Shown here piece after piece: positions 17,042 through 27,800 of a stretch of 64,000 nucleotides of DNA. The translations under genes were made by a program, and so were the position numbers. The DNA is taken from assembly GCF_000719475.1 (NCBI RefSeq), contig NZ_JOGO01000023.1, positions 21,865-85,864 of the forward strand, written 5' to 3'. The notes below the pieces were generated by a model. It made no database searches, had not been told where the DNA came from, and saw nothing but the letters and a program-made list of their open reading frames with translations. The stretch comes from Streptomyces sp. NRRL F-5630. GTDB taxonomy: Bacteria; Actinomycetota; Actinomycetes; Streptomycetales; Streptomycetaceae. The stretch's first letter is position 1, and each line of letters starts with the position of its first letter.

Positions 17042-17098
17042 TACCCGGCGTCCGCGGGCCGGCCGTCCCGCGGACGCCTTGAGTTCTGAAAGGACGCC

Positions 17099-18016
17099 AT
17101 GCGCGCCCAGTTCGTCCTGTCGGAGATCGGGGTCGGTCTCCGGCGCAATCTCACGATGACCTTCGCGGTCGTCGTCTCGGTCGCCCTCTCCCTCGCCCTC
17201 TTCGGTGCCTCGCTCCTCATGAGCGACCAGGTCGACTCGATGAAGGGCTACTGGTACGACAAGGTCAACGTGACCGTCTACCTGTGCGGCAAGAACGACG
17301 TCGGCGAGAGCCCGTCGTGCGCCAAGGGGGCCGTGACCCCCGAGCAGCGCCAGCAGATCGAGACCGACCTCAAGAAGATGCCGGCCGTCCAGACGGTCAC
17401 GCACGAGACGGCCGACCAGGCGTACAAGCTGTACCAGAAGGAATTCAGCCGCTCGCCGATCGCCTCGCAGCTCACCCCGGACCTCATGCCGGAGTCCTTC
17501 CGCGTCAAGCTCAAGGACCCGAAGGACTACGAGGTCATCGCGACGGCCTTCAAGGGCCGCGCGGGCGTGCAGTCGGTCCAGGACCAGAAGAGCATCCTCG
17601 ACAACCTCTTCGGGCTGCTCGACGGCATGAACTGGGCGGCACGCGCGCTCATGGCCCTGATGCTCGTCGTCGCGCTCATGCTGATCGTGAACACCGTGCG
17701 CGTCTCGGCGTTCAGCCGCCGCCGCGAGACCGGGATCATGCGGCTCGTCGGCGCCTCCGGCTTCTACATCCAGGCGCCGTTCATCATGGAGGCCGCGGTC
17801 GCCGGGCTCATCGGCGGGATCGTGGCCTGCGGGATGCTCGTGGGCGGCCGGTTCTTCATCATCGACGGCGGCCTCGACCTCTCCTCGAAGCTCAACCTCA
17901 TCGAGTTCATCGGCTGGGGCCCGGTCATCGCGAAGCTGCCGCTCGTCCTCGCGACGAGCATCGTGATGCCCGCGCTCGCCGCGTTCTTCGCGCTGCGCAA
18001 GTACCTGAAGGTCTGA
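17099..18016 (+). CDS. ftsX: Cell-division permease-like protein FtsX
   Basis: 305 residues. Four membrane segments: one near residues 20-42 (MTFAVVVSVALSLALFGASL), then a long external domain (about 45-175, with Cys residues in VYLCGKNDVGESPSCAKG), and three in the C-terminal half. The external domain of FtsX homologues recruits wall hydrolases such as RipC-type NlpC/P60 proteins. The FtsX motif NTVRVSAFSRRRETGIMRLV lies after the second helix. It directly follows ftsE. A strong inverted repeat follows. Confidence 0.96.
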   Translation: MRAQFVLSEIGVGLRRNLTMTFAVVVSVALSLALFGASLLMSDQVDSMKGYWYDKVNVTVYLCGKNDVGESPSCAKGAVTPEQRQQIETDLKKMPAVQTVTHETADQAYKLYQKEFSRSPIASQLTPDLMPESFRVKLKDPKDYEVIATAFKGRAGVQSVQDQKSILDNLFGLLDGMNWAARALMALMLVVALMLIVNTVRVSAFSRRRETGIMRLVGASGFYIQAPFIMEAAVAGLIGGIVACGMLVGGRFFIIDGGLDLSSKLNLIEFIGWGPVIAKLPLVLATSIVMPALAAFFALRKYLKV

Positions 18017-18028
18017 GCGGGCCACCGC

Positions 18029-18079
18029 GCGCACGACGGGCGCCGCACGGTCACCGGCCGTGCGGCGCCCGTCGTGCGC
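18029..18079 (+). terminator. Hairpin between ftsX and the S41 protease gene
   Basis: Perfect 22-bp arms at 18029-18050 and 18058-18079 with a 7-nt loop, no U-tract. It starts 12 bp after the ftsX stop and probably ends or attenuates ftsEX transcription. Confidence 0.75.
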
Positions 18080-18160
18080 GGCCGGGCCGCCGCGCGGGGG
18101 ACGGGGCGGCGTTCCCGGTACCGGGCCCGGAGCGGCCGGTGGGTTACTAGACTCCCCGCC

Positions 18161-19321
18161 ATGCCCGAGAGCCCCCGCGTGCCGAGACCCCGCGCCGGAC
18201 AGGGCTTCCCGCTCGCCGCGCCGCTGCTCCTCGCCGCCGTGCTCGCGGCGGGGCTGCGCGGCGGGTGGCTCCCGTCGTACGAGCCCCCGCAGACCCGTGC
18301 CCCCGAAGGCGCCTCCGCCGTCTCCGGCGCCCGTCTCGACGGCGCCGTGCGCTCCGCGCTCGCGCGGGGAGGCTCGGGCACCGAGGCCGCGCGGGCGCTC
18401 GTGAGCCGCTCGGGGCACCGCTGGGACGCGGTCTACGGGCCCTCGGCGTACACGGCGTGGAGCGAGGGCCTGACGGGCGCCTACGCGGGCGTGGGGCTCT
18501 CGCTGGCCCACGACGCGGACGGCGCGCCCCGGGTCTCGCGGGTGCGCCCTGGCGCACCCGCGGCGCGCGCCGGGGTGCGGGCGGGGGAGCGGCTGCTCTC
18601 GGTGGGCGGCAGGGAGGTCGCGGGGCTGCCCGTGACACGGACGGTGGGGCTGCTGCGGGGCGAGCCGGGGACGCGGGTCGCCCTGCGGCTCGTACGGGAG
18701 GACGGGACGGAGCGGCGGCTCGTGCTCACGCGGGTGCGGCTCGGCGGTGGTGCCGTCGTGTCCGTCGAGCGGTACGGGGACGGGGGCGCACGGGTGCGGG
18801 TGCGGGCGTTCACACGGGGCGCGGGGGAGCGCGTGCGCGCGGCGGTCGCCGCGCTGCCGCCCCGTACCCCCGTCGTGCTCGATCTGCGCGGCAACCCCGG
18901 GGGGCTGCTCGCCGAGGCGGCACGGGCGGCGGGCGCCTTCCTCGACGGCGGCGAGGTCGCGACGTACGAGGACGGCGGCTCACGCCGCGTGCTCGGGGCG
19001 CCACGCGGCGGAGCGGGCACGGGCCCCCTCGTGGTGCTCGTGGACGGCGGCACGGCGAGCGCGGCCGAGGTGCTGACGGGGGCGCTCCAGGACCGCGGGC
19101 GGGCGGTCGTCGTCGGGGAGCCGACCTTCGGCAAGGGAACGGTGCAGGTGCCGCGCGCCCTCCCCGACGGGAGCGTGGCCGAACTGACCGTGGGACGGTG
19201 GCGCACCCCCGGGGGACGCGGCGTGGAGGGCGCGGGGCTCACCCCCGACGTGAGCACGGCTCCGGGAGCCGCGGAGGCGCGGGCCCGCGAGGTATTGACT
19301 GGCCTCGGCACACCCTCGTAG
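18161..19321 (+). CDS. S41 family C-terminal processing protease (PDZ)
   Basis: 386 residues from the ATG at 18161. Exported or membrane-anchored serine protease. A basic start and hydrophobic segment (FPLAAPLLLAAVLAAGL, about 17-33) form a signal/anchor. A PDZ domain spans about 105-180 (GAYAGVGLSLAHD, then VRPGAPAARAGVRAGERLLS). The S41 core contains LDLRGNPGGLL, the nucleophile Ser300 in GGTASAAEVL, and the general base Lys325 in FGKGTVQ, with the usual 25-residue spacing. Full length with all catalytic residues. It sits between ftsX and smpB, the same position as in other Streptomyces. The start lies about 80 bp after the hairpin, so it may have its own promoter. Confidence 0.93.
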   Translation: MPESPRVPRPRAGQGFPLAAPLLLAAVLAAGLRGGWLPSYEPPQTRAPEGASAVSGARLDGAVRSALARGGSGTEAARALVSRSGHRWDAVYGPSAYTAWSEGLTGAYAGVGLSLAHDADGAPRVSRVRPGAPAARAGVRAGERLLSVGGREVAGLPVTRTVGLLRGEPGTRVALRLVREDGTERRLVLTRVRLGGGAVVSVERYGDGGARVRVRAFTRGAGERVRAAVAALPPRTPVVLDLRGNPGGLLAEAARAAGAFLDGGEVATYEDGGSRRVLGAPRGGAGTGPLVVLVDGGTASAAEVLTGALQDRGRAVVVGEPTFGKGTVQVPRALPDGSVAELTVGRWRTPGGRGVEGAGLTPDVSTAPGAAEARAREVLTGLGTPS

Positions 19322-19339
19322 TGCGAAAATGGAGGGATC

Positions 19340-19822
19340 ATGGCAAAGGAAAAAGGACGCAAGCTGATCGCGCAGAACAAGAAGGCGCGACACGACTACA
19401 CGATCATCGACACCTACGAGGCCGGGATGGTGCTCACCGGTACGGAGGTGAAGTCGCTGCGGCAGGGGCGGGCCTCGCTCGTGGACGGCTTCGTGCAGAT
19501 CGACGGCGGTGAGGCGTGGCTGCACAACGTGCACATCCCCGAGTACTCGCAGGGCACGTGGACGAACCACTCCGCGCGGCGGCGGCGCAAGCTGCTGCTG
19601 CACGCCGAGGAGATCGCGAAGCTCGACGCGAAGTCGCAGGAGACGGGGCACACGATCATCCCGCTCGCCCTGTACTTCAAGGACGGGCGCGCGAAGTGCG
19701 AGATCGCGCTCGCGAAGGGCAAGCGCGAGTACGACAAGCGCCAGACGCTGCGCGAGAAGCAGGACACGCGCGAGGCGCACCGCGCGATGTCGGCGGCCCG
19801 GCGCAGGCAGCGGGCGGCCTGA
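19340..19822 (+). CDS. smpB: SsrA-binding protein SmpB
   Basis: 160 residues. Binds tmRNA and delivers it to stalled ribosomes for trans-translation. Family motifs are present: [52 protein letters not shown], and a basic C-terminal tail rich in Lys/Arg ([15 protein letters not shown]). The AUG lies 18 bp after the protease stop, with GGAGGGAT in the leader. The tmRNA gene it serves is 160 bp downstream. Confidence 0.98.
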   Translation: MAKEKGRKLIAQNKKARHDYTIIDTYEAGMVLTGTEVKSLRQGRASLVDGFVQIDGGEAWLHNVHIPEYSQGTWTNHSARRRRKLLLHAEEIAKLDAKSQETGHTIIPLALYFKDGRAKCEIALAKGKREYDKRQTLREKQDTREAHRAMSAARRRQRAA

Positions 19823-19827
19823 AGAGG

Positions 19828-19851
19828 GCCGTGCGCCGGGCGGCGCACGGC
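19828..19851 (+). terminator. Short hairpin after smpB
   Basis: GCCGTGCGCC at 19828-19837 pairs with GGCGCACGGC at 19842-19851 across a 4-nt loop, starting 5 bp after the smpB stop. No U-tract, so termination strength is uncertain. Confidence 0.55.
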
Positions 19852-19982
19852 GCTCGCGGGACGGCTCCGCGCGGGCGGGAATGCGCTGGCACGTGAGGGC
19901 GTTGTTCCCGTACGATGGCGCAAGCACCGTTCGCGGTGTGTGCGGCCGGAGCCTCGCGGCGACGGCTTTGACAACACCACAA

Positions 19983-20366
19983 GGGGATGATCGGTTTCGA
20001 CAGCGGCTGTCGAAACAGGGGAAGCGAGCCGAGGAAGCGGCAATGATCTCGTAAACCATATGTCGCAAAAAATAATCGCCAATACCAAGCGCGATTCCTC
20101 CGCCTTCGCCCTTGCTGCCTGATTAGCAGCTAGCGAAGACTCCGCGGAGTGTCAGCCCGGGGCTGTTCCCGACCCGGATCCTGGCATCAGCTAGGGGACT
20201 AAACCTCTCACCCCGGTCACGGGGGTAAGAGGGAAACCAAACAGTGACTGAGCCCGTCGGAGACTTGTCCGCGTGATCTCCGGGGCCGAGAAAATCGCAG
20301 CGGACTGCGCTCGGAGAAGCCCTCTTTCCGCACCGTTGGACGCGGGTTCGATTCCCGCCATCTCCA
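19983..20366 (+). ncRNA. ssrA: Transfer-messenger RNA (tmRNA)
   Basis: About 384 nt. The 5' end GGGGATG pairs with CATCTCC at 20359-20365 (acceptor stem, one G-U pair), with discriminator A at 20366 and CCA not encoded. The T-arm GGTTCGATTCC is just upstream. The tag reading frame runs from GCC at 20078 to TGA at 20120-20122 and encodes ANTKRDSSAFALAA, ending in the protease signal ALAA. From memory the S. coelicolor tag is two residues longer (QQ after SS), so this copy is shortened. Several pseudoknot-like G+C-rich blocks lie between 20130 and 20320. smpB lies immediately upstream, and a strong terminator follows at 20378. Confidence 0.97.
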
Positions 20367-20377
20367 CTCCCTTTGTG

Positions 20378-20420
20378 GCCTCCGGCCCGTGGCGTTCGCG
20401 TCACGGGCCGGAGGCTTTTT
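20378..20420 (+). terminator. Intrinsic terminator after ssrA
   Basis: GCCTCCGGCCCGTG at 20378-20391 pairs with CACGGGCCGGAGGC at 20402-20415 (14 bp), followed by TTTTT. Classic hairpin with a U-tract, 11 bp after the tmRNA 3' end. Confidence 0.92.
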
Positions 20421-20787
20421 CGCGTCCGGGGGCAGACCGCCTGGTGAGGGGCGCGCGGTACCGGGTCACGGGGCGGCGGTGTGCCCCCTTCCGTGCGACC
20501 CCTGCCTCTTTTCGTGCGCCCTATAAGTCTGATGAGCTTATTATTTAACTCCTTTGAGTGGCCCGGGTATCGGGCGGTGCCGTCTCTCCTGTTCAATGGC
20601 TCACGGCGGGATTTCCGTGCGACCTTGCGTCGCGGGGGTTCGCCCGAAAGTGGGGCTTGGGCGGCGCGGGAACGGAAAACCTTCCTTCAATCCGCTGCGG
20701 AATCCATTTCCGAATTCATTTGATTTTCGTCACGGTTGCGCGCTGCCCTCGACGGGCCGGGCGCCGCTGATCGCTGGGGGGTGCGCG
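20421..20787 (+). promoter_or_regulatory. AT-richer leader between ssrA and the PTM cluster
   Basis: The 367-bp stretch has no gene. Its part from about 20510 to 20735 is clearly richer in A+T than anything nearby, with runs such as CTTATTATTTAAC (a TATTAT -10-like box at 20539-20544) and GAATTCATTTGATTTTCG around 20713-20730. This is the expected place for the promoter of the cluster and possibly the junction between chromosome and imported DNA. Exact promoter boxes cannot be fixed by eye. Confidence 0.45.
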
Positions 20788-21711
20788 ATGCGCAGAAGGG
20801 AATCCGTCGTGGCCGGGCCCGGCAGGGCGCTGCTGCGCTACCTCGCCTATCCCGTGCTGCTCGTCGCCACCGTGCTCGTCGCGGGTCTGGCCCTCGCGGG
20901 GGACTGGGACCCGGAGCGGGTGAGCCCGTTCTTCCTCCTGTCCGTCGTGGTCTACCTGACGGTCCTGGAGCGGCTCATCCCGTACGAGCGCGCCTGGCAG
21001 CCCACCGCCGCCGAGTGGCGCTGGTACGGCGTCTGGTTCGTGCTCACGATGCTCGCGAGCGCCTTCGCGCAGTTCCTCGTCACGGCCCTCATGACGCGCG
21101 TCGCGACCGGCCACCCGGTGCTGCCGCTCGGGGCCGAACTGCCCCTCACCCTCCTCGCCGGCTCCCTCGCCGGCTACGTCACCCACCGGCTCGGACACAC
21201 CAACCGGCACCTGTGGAAGCTCCACGGCGTGCACCACGTCCCGGCGAAGGTCAACGTGGCGAACAACGGCGTCAACCACGTGCTCGACATCGTCTTCTCC
21301 CAGGGCTGCGTGCAGCTCCTGCTCGCGGCCGTCGGCTTCTCCGCCCACTCCGTGCTCGCCTCGGGACTCTTCGTCGCGGCCCAGGGCTACTTCATCCACG
21401 CCAACATCGACGTCCGGATCGGCCCGTTCAACCACGTCCTGGCCAGCCCCGAGCAGCACCGCCTGCACCACAGCACGCGGCTCGCCGAGGCCGGGCACTA
21501 CGGCTCCGACCTCTCCGTGTGGGACCACCTCTTCGGCAGCTTCACCTGGCACCCGGGCCGTACGCCCGCCGCCATCGGGCTCCACGACCCCACTTCCTTC
21601 CCGCGGACCGGCGACATCCTCGGCAGCCTCCTCCACCCCGTGCGGCGCTCCCCACGCCCGCGGGAGGAGCAGGCTCCCGTCGCCCCCACGGACGGCCACC
21701 AGGGCGCCTGA
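20788..21711 (+). CDS. ftdA: Sterol desaturase/fatty-acid hydroxylase family enzyme, FtdA-like
   Basis: 307 residues from the ATG at 20788 (GGGGGG about six bases upstream). Membrane di-iron hydroxylase with about four hydrophobic segments. The histidine clusters that bind the iron pair are visible: HRLGH (133-137), HLWKLHGVHH (141-150) and HRLHHS (224-229), with further His residues between. In HSAF-type pathways the homologue hydroxylates the ornithine-derived carbon of the tetramate (C-3). It is the first gene of the cluster, 142 bp ahead of ftdB. The 142-bp gap could hold a second promoter or ribosome-binding element. Assignment to PTM rather than lipid metabolism rests on the gene order. 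Confidence 0.9.
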   Translation: MRRRESVVAGPGRALLRYLAYPVLLVATVLVAGLALAGDWDPERVSPFFLLSVVVYLTVLERLIPYERAWQPTAAEWRWYGVWFVLTMLASAFAQFLVTALMTRVATGHPVLPLGAELPLTLLAGSLAGYVTHRLGHTNRHLWKLHGVHHVPAKVNVANNGVNHVLDIVFSQGCVQLLLAAVGFSAHSVLASGLFVAAQGYFIHANIDVRIGPFNHVLASPEQHRLHHSTRLAEAGHYGSDLSVWDHLFGSFTWHPGRTPAAIGLHDPTSFPRTGDILGSLLHPVRRSPRPREEQAPVAPTDGHQGA

Positions 21712-21853
21712 GCGAGGCCCGCGCCCGCGCCCTGCCCCGGTCCGTCCCCGTACCGACGTCCCGACTCCCTCTGCCCTTCCCCCGTACCACCACTGACTTT
21801 GCCGCGCCCCGGTCCGCTCCCGGAGGCCGCGCGAACCCGAGGAGTGTGCCCAC

Positions 21854-24800
21854 ATGGCCGCCGCCCACAGCGAGTCCCCGGCCACGGGAGCCCCGCGCGC
21901 TGACGCCCCGCAGCCCGCGCACCACCACCCCGCCACCGACCAGGACCCGCCGCCCCCGCCCCGCGCCCCGGTCGCGGACGGCGAGAAGATCGCGATCATC
22001 GGGATCGGCTGCCGGCTCCCCGGCGGCGCGGGCGACCACCGCGCCTACTGGCAGAACCTGATCACCGGCAAGGACTGCGTGACGCCCACGCCCGCCGACC
22101 GCTACGACACGACGACGCTCGGCAGCCGCCACCGCGACAAGCCGGGCCGCCTCACCGGCGGACGCGGCGGCTACATCGACGGCTTCGACCGCTTCGAGCC
22201 CGCCTTCTTCGGGATCAGCGGGCGCGAGGCCGACCACATGGACCCCCAGCAGCGCAAGCTCCTGGAGGTCGCCTGGGAGGCCCTGGAGGACGGCGGACAG
22301 CGCCCGGAGAACCTCGTCGGCTCCAACACGGCCGTCTACGTCGGCGCGTTCACGCTCGACTACAAGATCCTCCAGTTCGCCGACCTCGGCTTCGAGACCC
22401 TCGCCGCGCACACCGCGACGGGCACGATGATGACGATGGTCTCGAACCGCATCTCGCACGTCTTCGACTTCCGCGGCCCGAGCCTCACCGTCGACACGGC
22501 GTGCAGCTCCTCGCTCGTCACCGTGCACCTCGCCCGCCAGGCGCTCCTGCGCGGCGAGACGGACCTCGCCCTCGCGGGCGGCGTGCTGCTGCACATGACC
22601 CCGCAGTACACGATCGCCGAGACGAAGGGCGGCTTCCTTTCGCGGAGCGGCAGTTCACGCGCCTTCGACGCGAGCGCCGAGGGGTACGTGCGGGCCGAGG
22701 GCGTCGGACTCGTCGCGCTCAAGCGGCTCTCGGACGCGCTGCGCGACGGCGACCCCGTCCACGCCGTGCTCACGGGCAGCGGCGTCAACCAGGACGGCCG
22801 CACCCCCGGCATCACCGTGCCGAGCGGCGCGGCGCAGACCCGCCTCGTGCGGGAGGTCTGCGCGGAGGCCGGGATCGCGCCCGGTCAGCTCCAGTACGTC
22901 GAGGCGCACGGCACCTCGACGCCCGTCGGCGACCCGATCGAGGCGAACGCGCTCGCGCGGGTGCTCGCCGAGGGCCGCCGGCCCGGCGACGCCTGCTACG
23001 TCGGCTCCGTCAAGACGAACATCGGGCACACCGAGTCGGCCGCCGGGATCGCCGGGCTCATCAAGACCGCGCTCGCCGTCGAGCACGGAATCATCCCGCC
23101 CCACCTGCACCTCGACACGCTCAACCCCGCGATCGACGCCGACAGCCTCCCCTACGAGATCCCCGCCGTCGCCACGCCGTGGCCCGCGCACGAGGGACCG
23201 GCGCGGGCCGGGGTGAACTCCTTCGGCTTCGGCGGCACGAACGCGCACCTGATCATCGAGGAGGCCCCGGCCCGTCCCCCCGCCGGGCCCGCCGCCGCGC
23301 GCCCCTGGACGGTGCTGCCGCTCAGCACCCGGCACCCCGAGGCGCTCGCGCGCCGGGCGGCGCAGGTACGGGCCGAGCTGGATCAGGAGGTGGCGCTCGA
23401 CGACCTCGGGCACACCCTCGCGCACCGCAGGCAGCACCTAGAGACACGGCTCGCCGTCGTCCACTCCTCCCGCGCGTCCCTGCGCGAGGCCCTCGACGCC
23501 TACACGGCGGGGACCCCGCACCCGCGCGTCGTCGAGAACCGGCGCCTGGAGCCCGAGGACCGGCGGCTCGTGTGGGTCTACACCGGGATGGGCCCCCAGT
23601 GGTGGGGCATGGGGCAGGGCCTCCTCGCGAGCGAGCCCGTCTTCCGGGCCGCCGTCGAGGAGTGCGACCGGGAGATCCACGCGCTCGCGGGCTGGTCGCT
23701 CCTGGAGGAGATGGGCCGGGACGCCGCATCCTCGCGGATGGCGCAGACATGGCTCGCCCAGCCCGCCAACTTCGCCGTCCAGTACGGGCTCTCCCGGCTC
23801 TGGCACGCGTACGGCGTGCGGCCCGACGCGATCGTCGGGCACAGCACGGGCGAGATCGCCGCCTTCCACGAGGCCGGGGTCTACACGCTGCACGAGGCGT
23901 GCGCGATCGCCGTGCACCGCAGCCGCCTCCAGCACAAGCTCGCGGGGGCCGGCGGGATGCTCGCCGTGGGACTCCCCGAGGAGGAGGCGGAGCGCGCACT
24001 GCGCGCGTACCGGGGGCGCGTGGCCGTCGCGGCCGTGAACAGCCCCGGCGCGGTGACCCTCGCGGGGGACACGGACGCGCTGGAGGAACTGGCCGCGCAC
24101 CTCACGCGGGAGCAGGTCTTCGCCAAGGCGCTGACCGTCGAAGTCCCGTACCACTCGCACAAGATGGACGCCATCAAGGACGAACTCCTCGACGCGCTCG
24201 CCTTCCTGGACCCGCGGGCGCCGCGCGTCCCGCTGGAACTGACCGGCATGGAGGCGAACGCGGACGGGGTGCGGCTCGACGCCGCGTACTGGTGGCGCAA
24301 TGTCCGCGAGCGCGTCCACTTCCGCTCCGCCGTCGACCGGCTCGTCCGCGACGGGCACCGGCTCTTCCTGGAGGTCGGCCCCCACCCCGCGCTCGCCCAC
24401 TCGCTGCGTGAGTGCGCCGAGGCCGCCGGGCACGAGGCCGTCACCGTGCCCTCGATCCGCCGTGCCGAGGACGAGCCCGAGCGCTTCGCCGTCTCGCTCG
24501 CGACCCTGCACACCCTCGGCCGCCCCATCGACTGGGACGCGCTCCAGCCCACCGGGACGACGGTTCCGCTGCCCGCGTACCCGTGGCGCGAGGAGCGGCA
24601 CTGGGTCGAGCCCGCGAACGTCGCCCGGGTGCGCCTCGGCCACTTGGACCACCCGCTCCTCGGCCGCCGCAGCGCTCACGCCGCGCCCACCTGGGAGTCC
24701 GCGCTCGACACCGAGCGGCTCCCCTACCTCGCCGATCACCAGATCCAGGGCACCGCCGTCTTCCCGGCCGCCGGGTACGTGGAGATGGCCGCGCAGGCCG

Positions 24801-27800
24801 TACGGGCCCTGACCGGCGCGCCGCGCGTGCGCCTCGCGGGTGTCGACCTGCGCAAGGCGCTCTTCCTCGCCGAGGACGCCACGCGCACCGTGCAGTTCAG
24901 CCTCGACCCCGAGACGGCCGCGTTCACGATCGCGACCCCCGGGGACGCGGACACCGAGCCCGTCGTGCACGCGGCGGGGGTGCTGCGCTCGGGACAGCCC
25001 GCCGCGCTCGGCCCGGCGCTGGACCTCGCCGGGGTGCGGGCGCGCACGGAGCGCCGTCTCGACGCGGAGACGTGCTACGCGGGGCTCGCGGCGCTCGGCT
25101 ACCACTACGGGCCCGCCTTCCAGGCCATCGAGGAGGTGTGGACGGGCGAGGGCGACGTGCTCGCGAAGGTGCGGCCCCCGGCCGGGCTCCTCGGCCCCGA
25201 CGCCGGGAACCACCACCTGCACCCCGTCCTGCTCGACGCCTGCTTCCAGGCGCTGCTCACCCGGCAGATCCCCGGCGGCCCGGCGCGGCCCCCCGCCTCC
25301 GGGGTCCGGCTCCCGCTCTCGCTCGGCGAGCTGGACCTCGCCGCGAGCGGCGACCGGGCGCTGTGGGTGCACGGCACGGTGACGCGCGACGACGGACGGG
25401 AACTGCTCGCCGACCTCGCGCTCTACGACGCCGAGGACGGCACCGCACTCGGGCGCGTGACCGGCTTCCGCGCCGCCGACATCGACCAGGTCTCCACGAC
25501 CGTGTCCCGCGCGACCGTGGACTCGTGGCTCGCGCTGCCGGAGTGGGTGCCCCTGCCGGAGCGCGACGCGCTGCCGGAAGCCGGTGCGCCGGGCCCCCGC
25601 GACTGGCTCGTCCTCGCCGACACCACCGGGATCGCCGACGCCTTCGCGGCGCTCGTACGGGAACGGGGCGACCGCTGCCGTCTCGTCCGGCCGGGGACGC
25701 GGTACGCGCGGGACGAGGCCGGGGACGTGACCCTCACCCCCGAGGACCCCGTGCACCTGGACCGGCTCTTCGCCGAACTCGACGGCGAGGGAGCGCCGTT
25801 CCGCGGCGAGGTCGTGCATCTGTGGAACCTCGGGCACCCGGCACCGGCCGCGTCCTCGGCCGCGGAGGTCGCGACGGCGACCGCGCGCGGCGCGTGGACG
25901 CTCGTCGCCCTCGCCCGCGTGCTGCGCGCCCGCCGCGACACCTGCCGCCTGCACGTCGTGACGCGCGGGGCGCAGCCCGTCGCGGACGGGGACGGCGTGG
26001 CACCGCTCGGGGCACCCGCCTGGGGCGTCACGCGCGTCCTGCGCCACCAGGAACTCGCGGGACACCGCGGGAAGCTGATCGACCTCGACCCGGCGAGGAC
26101 CCCCGCCGCCGAGGAGGCGGCGACGCTGCTCGCCGAGTTCCTCACCGACGACGAGGAGGAGATCGGGCTGCGCGGCGCCACCCGCGCCACACTGCGGCTG
26201 CGGCCCGCCGGGGAGCGGCTCACCGGGCCCCTCCCGCCCCGCCTGCGCCCGGACGGCACGTACCTCGTGACCGGGGCCTTCGGCGCGCTCGGCCGGCTCC
26301 TGTGCCGCACCCTCGTCCGGCGCGGCGCGCGGCGGCTCGTGCTCCTGGGCCGGACGCCGCTGCCACCGCGTGCCGCGTGGCGCGCGACCGACCCGGACAG
26401 CCGGGCCGGGCAGGCGATCGCGCTCGTCAGGGAGATCGAGGCGCTCGGCGCGAGCGTCGTGCTCGCGCCCGTCGACCTCACCGACGAGGCCGCCTTCACG
26501 GGCTGGCTCGCCACGTACCGCGCGGGCGACCCGCCCCCGTTGCGTGGCGTCTTCCACCTCGCGGGGCAGGTCCGCGACACCCTCCTCGCCGACATCGACC
26601 GCGAAGCCTTCGACACCGTCCACGCCCCCAAGACCACCGGGGCGTACCTGCTCGACACGCACCTGCGGGACGAACCCCTGGAGCACTTCGTGCTCTTCGC
26701 GTCCGTCGCCTCGCTCCTCACGACGGCGGGACAGACCAACTACGCGGCGGGCAACGCCTTCCTCGACGCGCTCGCGCACCGCCGCCGCGCGGCCGGACTG
26801 CCCGCGCTCGCGCTCGACTGGGGCCCCTGGGCGACCGGCATGATCGAGGAACTGGGCCTCGAAGCGCACTACCTGCACAGCCGGGGCATGAACTCGCTGA
26901 GCCCCGACGCGGGCATGAGCGTCCTCGAACGCGTCCTCGGCCAGGACGTCGCCCAGCTCGTCGTCGCGACCGTCGTCGACTGGCGCACCTTCCTCGCGTG
27001 GTACGACACCCCGCCCGCCCTCGTCCAGGACCTCGCCGCCGCCGCGGGCGACCGGGCGGCCGACGAGGAGGGCGACCTCCTCGCCGCCCTCCGCGCCGCC
27101 GGGCCCGAGGAGCGGCGCGCCCTCGTCACGGAGCGCTTCACGCGCCTGGTCGCCGCCGTGCTCCGCGCCGCGCCCGAGGAGATCGACCCCGCCGGCGGCC
27201 TCGGCGCCCTCGGCCTCGACTCGCTCCTCGCGATGGAGCTGCGCGCCCGCTCGCAGGCCGAGCTGGGCGTCGCGCCACCCGTCGTCGCGCTGCTCAGCAA
27301 CACACCGGTCGCCGAGCTGGCGACGCGCCTGTACGAGGAGCTGACCGAGCGCCTCGGGCGGGACGACTCCGCCGAAGGCACCGCCACCGTCGAACTCTGG
27401 GACGACGACGGCGACTTCCCGCTCACCCAGAACCAGAAGGCCCTCTGGTTCCTCAAGCAGCTCAACCCCGACGGGCACGCCTACAACATCGGCGGCGCCG
27501 TCGAGGTGCGGGCCGTGCTCGACCCCGAGCTGATGTTCGCCGCGGTGCGCAGGCTCGTCGCCCGCCACCCCGCGCTGCGCACCGGCTTCCACCTGCGCGA
27601 GGGCCGCCCCGTGCAGCGCATCGGGGACGGCCGCGAGCCCGACCTCGACTGGTACGACGTCGAGGGCCAGGAGTGGGAGGAGATCAGGGAACGGATCATC
27701 CACGAGTACCGCGCGCGGTACGACCTGGAGCACGACGCGCTCTTCCGCTTCCGGCTCTTCCGGCGCGGCCCCGACCGCTGGATCATCATGAAGGCCGTCC

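Noticed and set aside
16553..18511. Minus-strand frame opposite ftsE-ftsX
   Set aside because: Shadow of two well-conserved genes.
20330..20370. Second copy of the ssrA 3' end as an att site
   Set aside because: I looked at 37355-40100 for the T-arm/CATCTCC sequence and did not find it; insertion at ssrA stays an inference.
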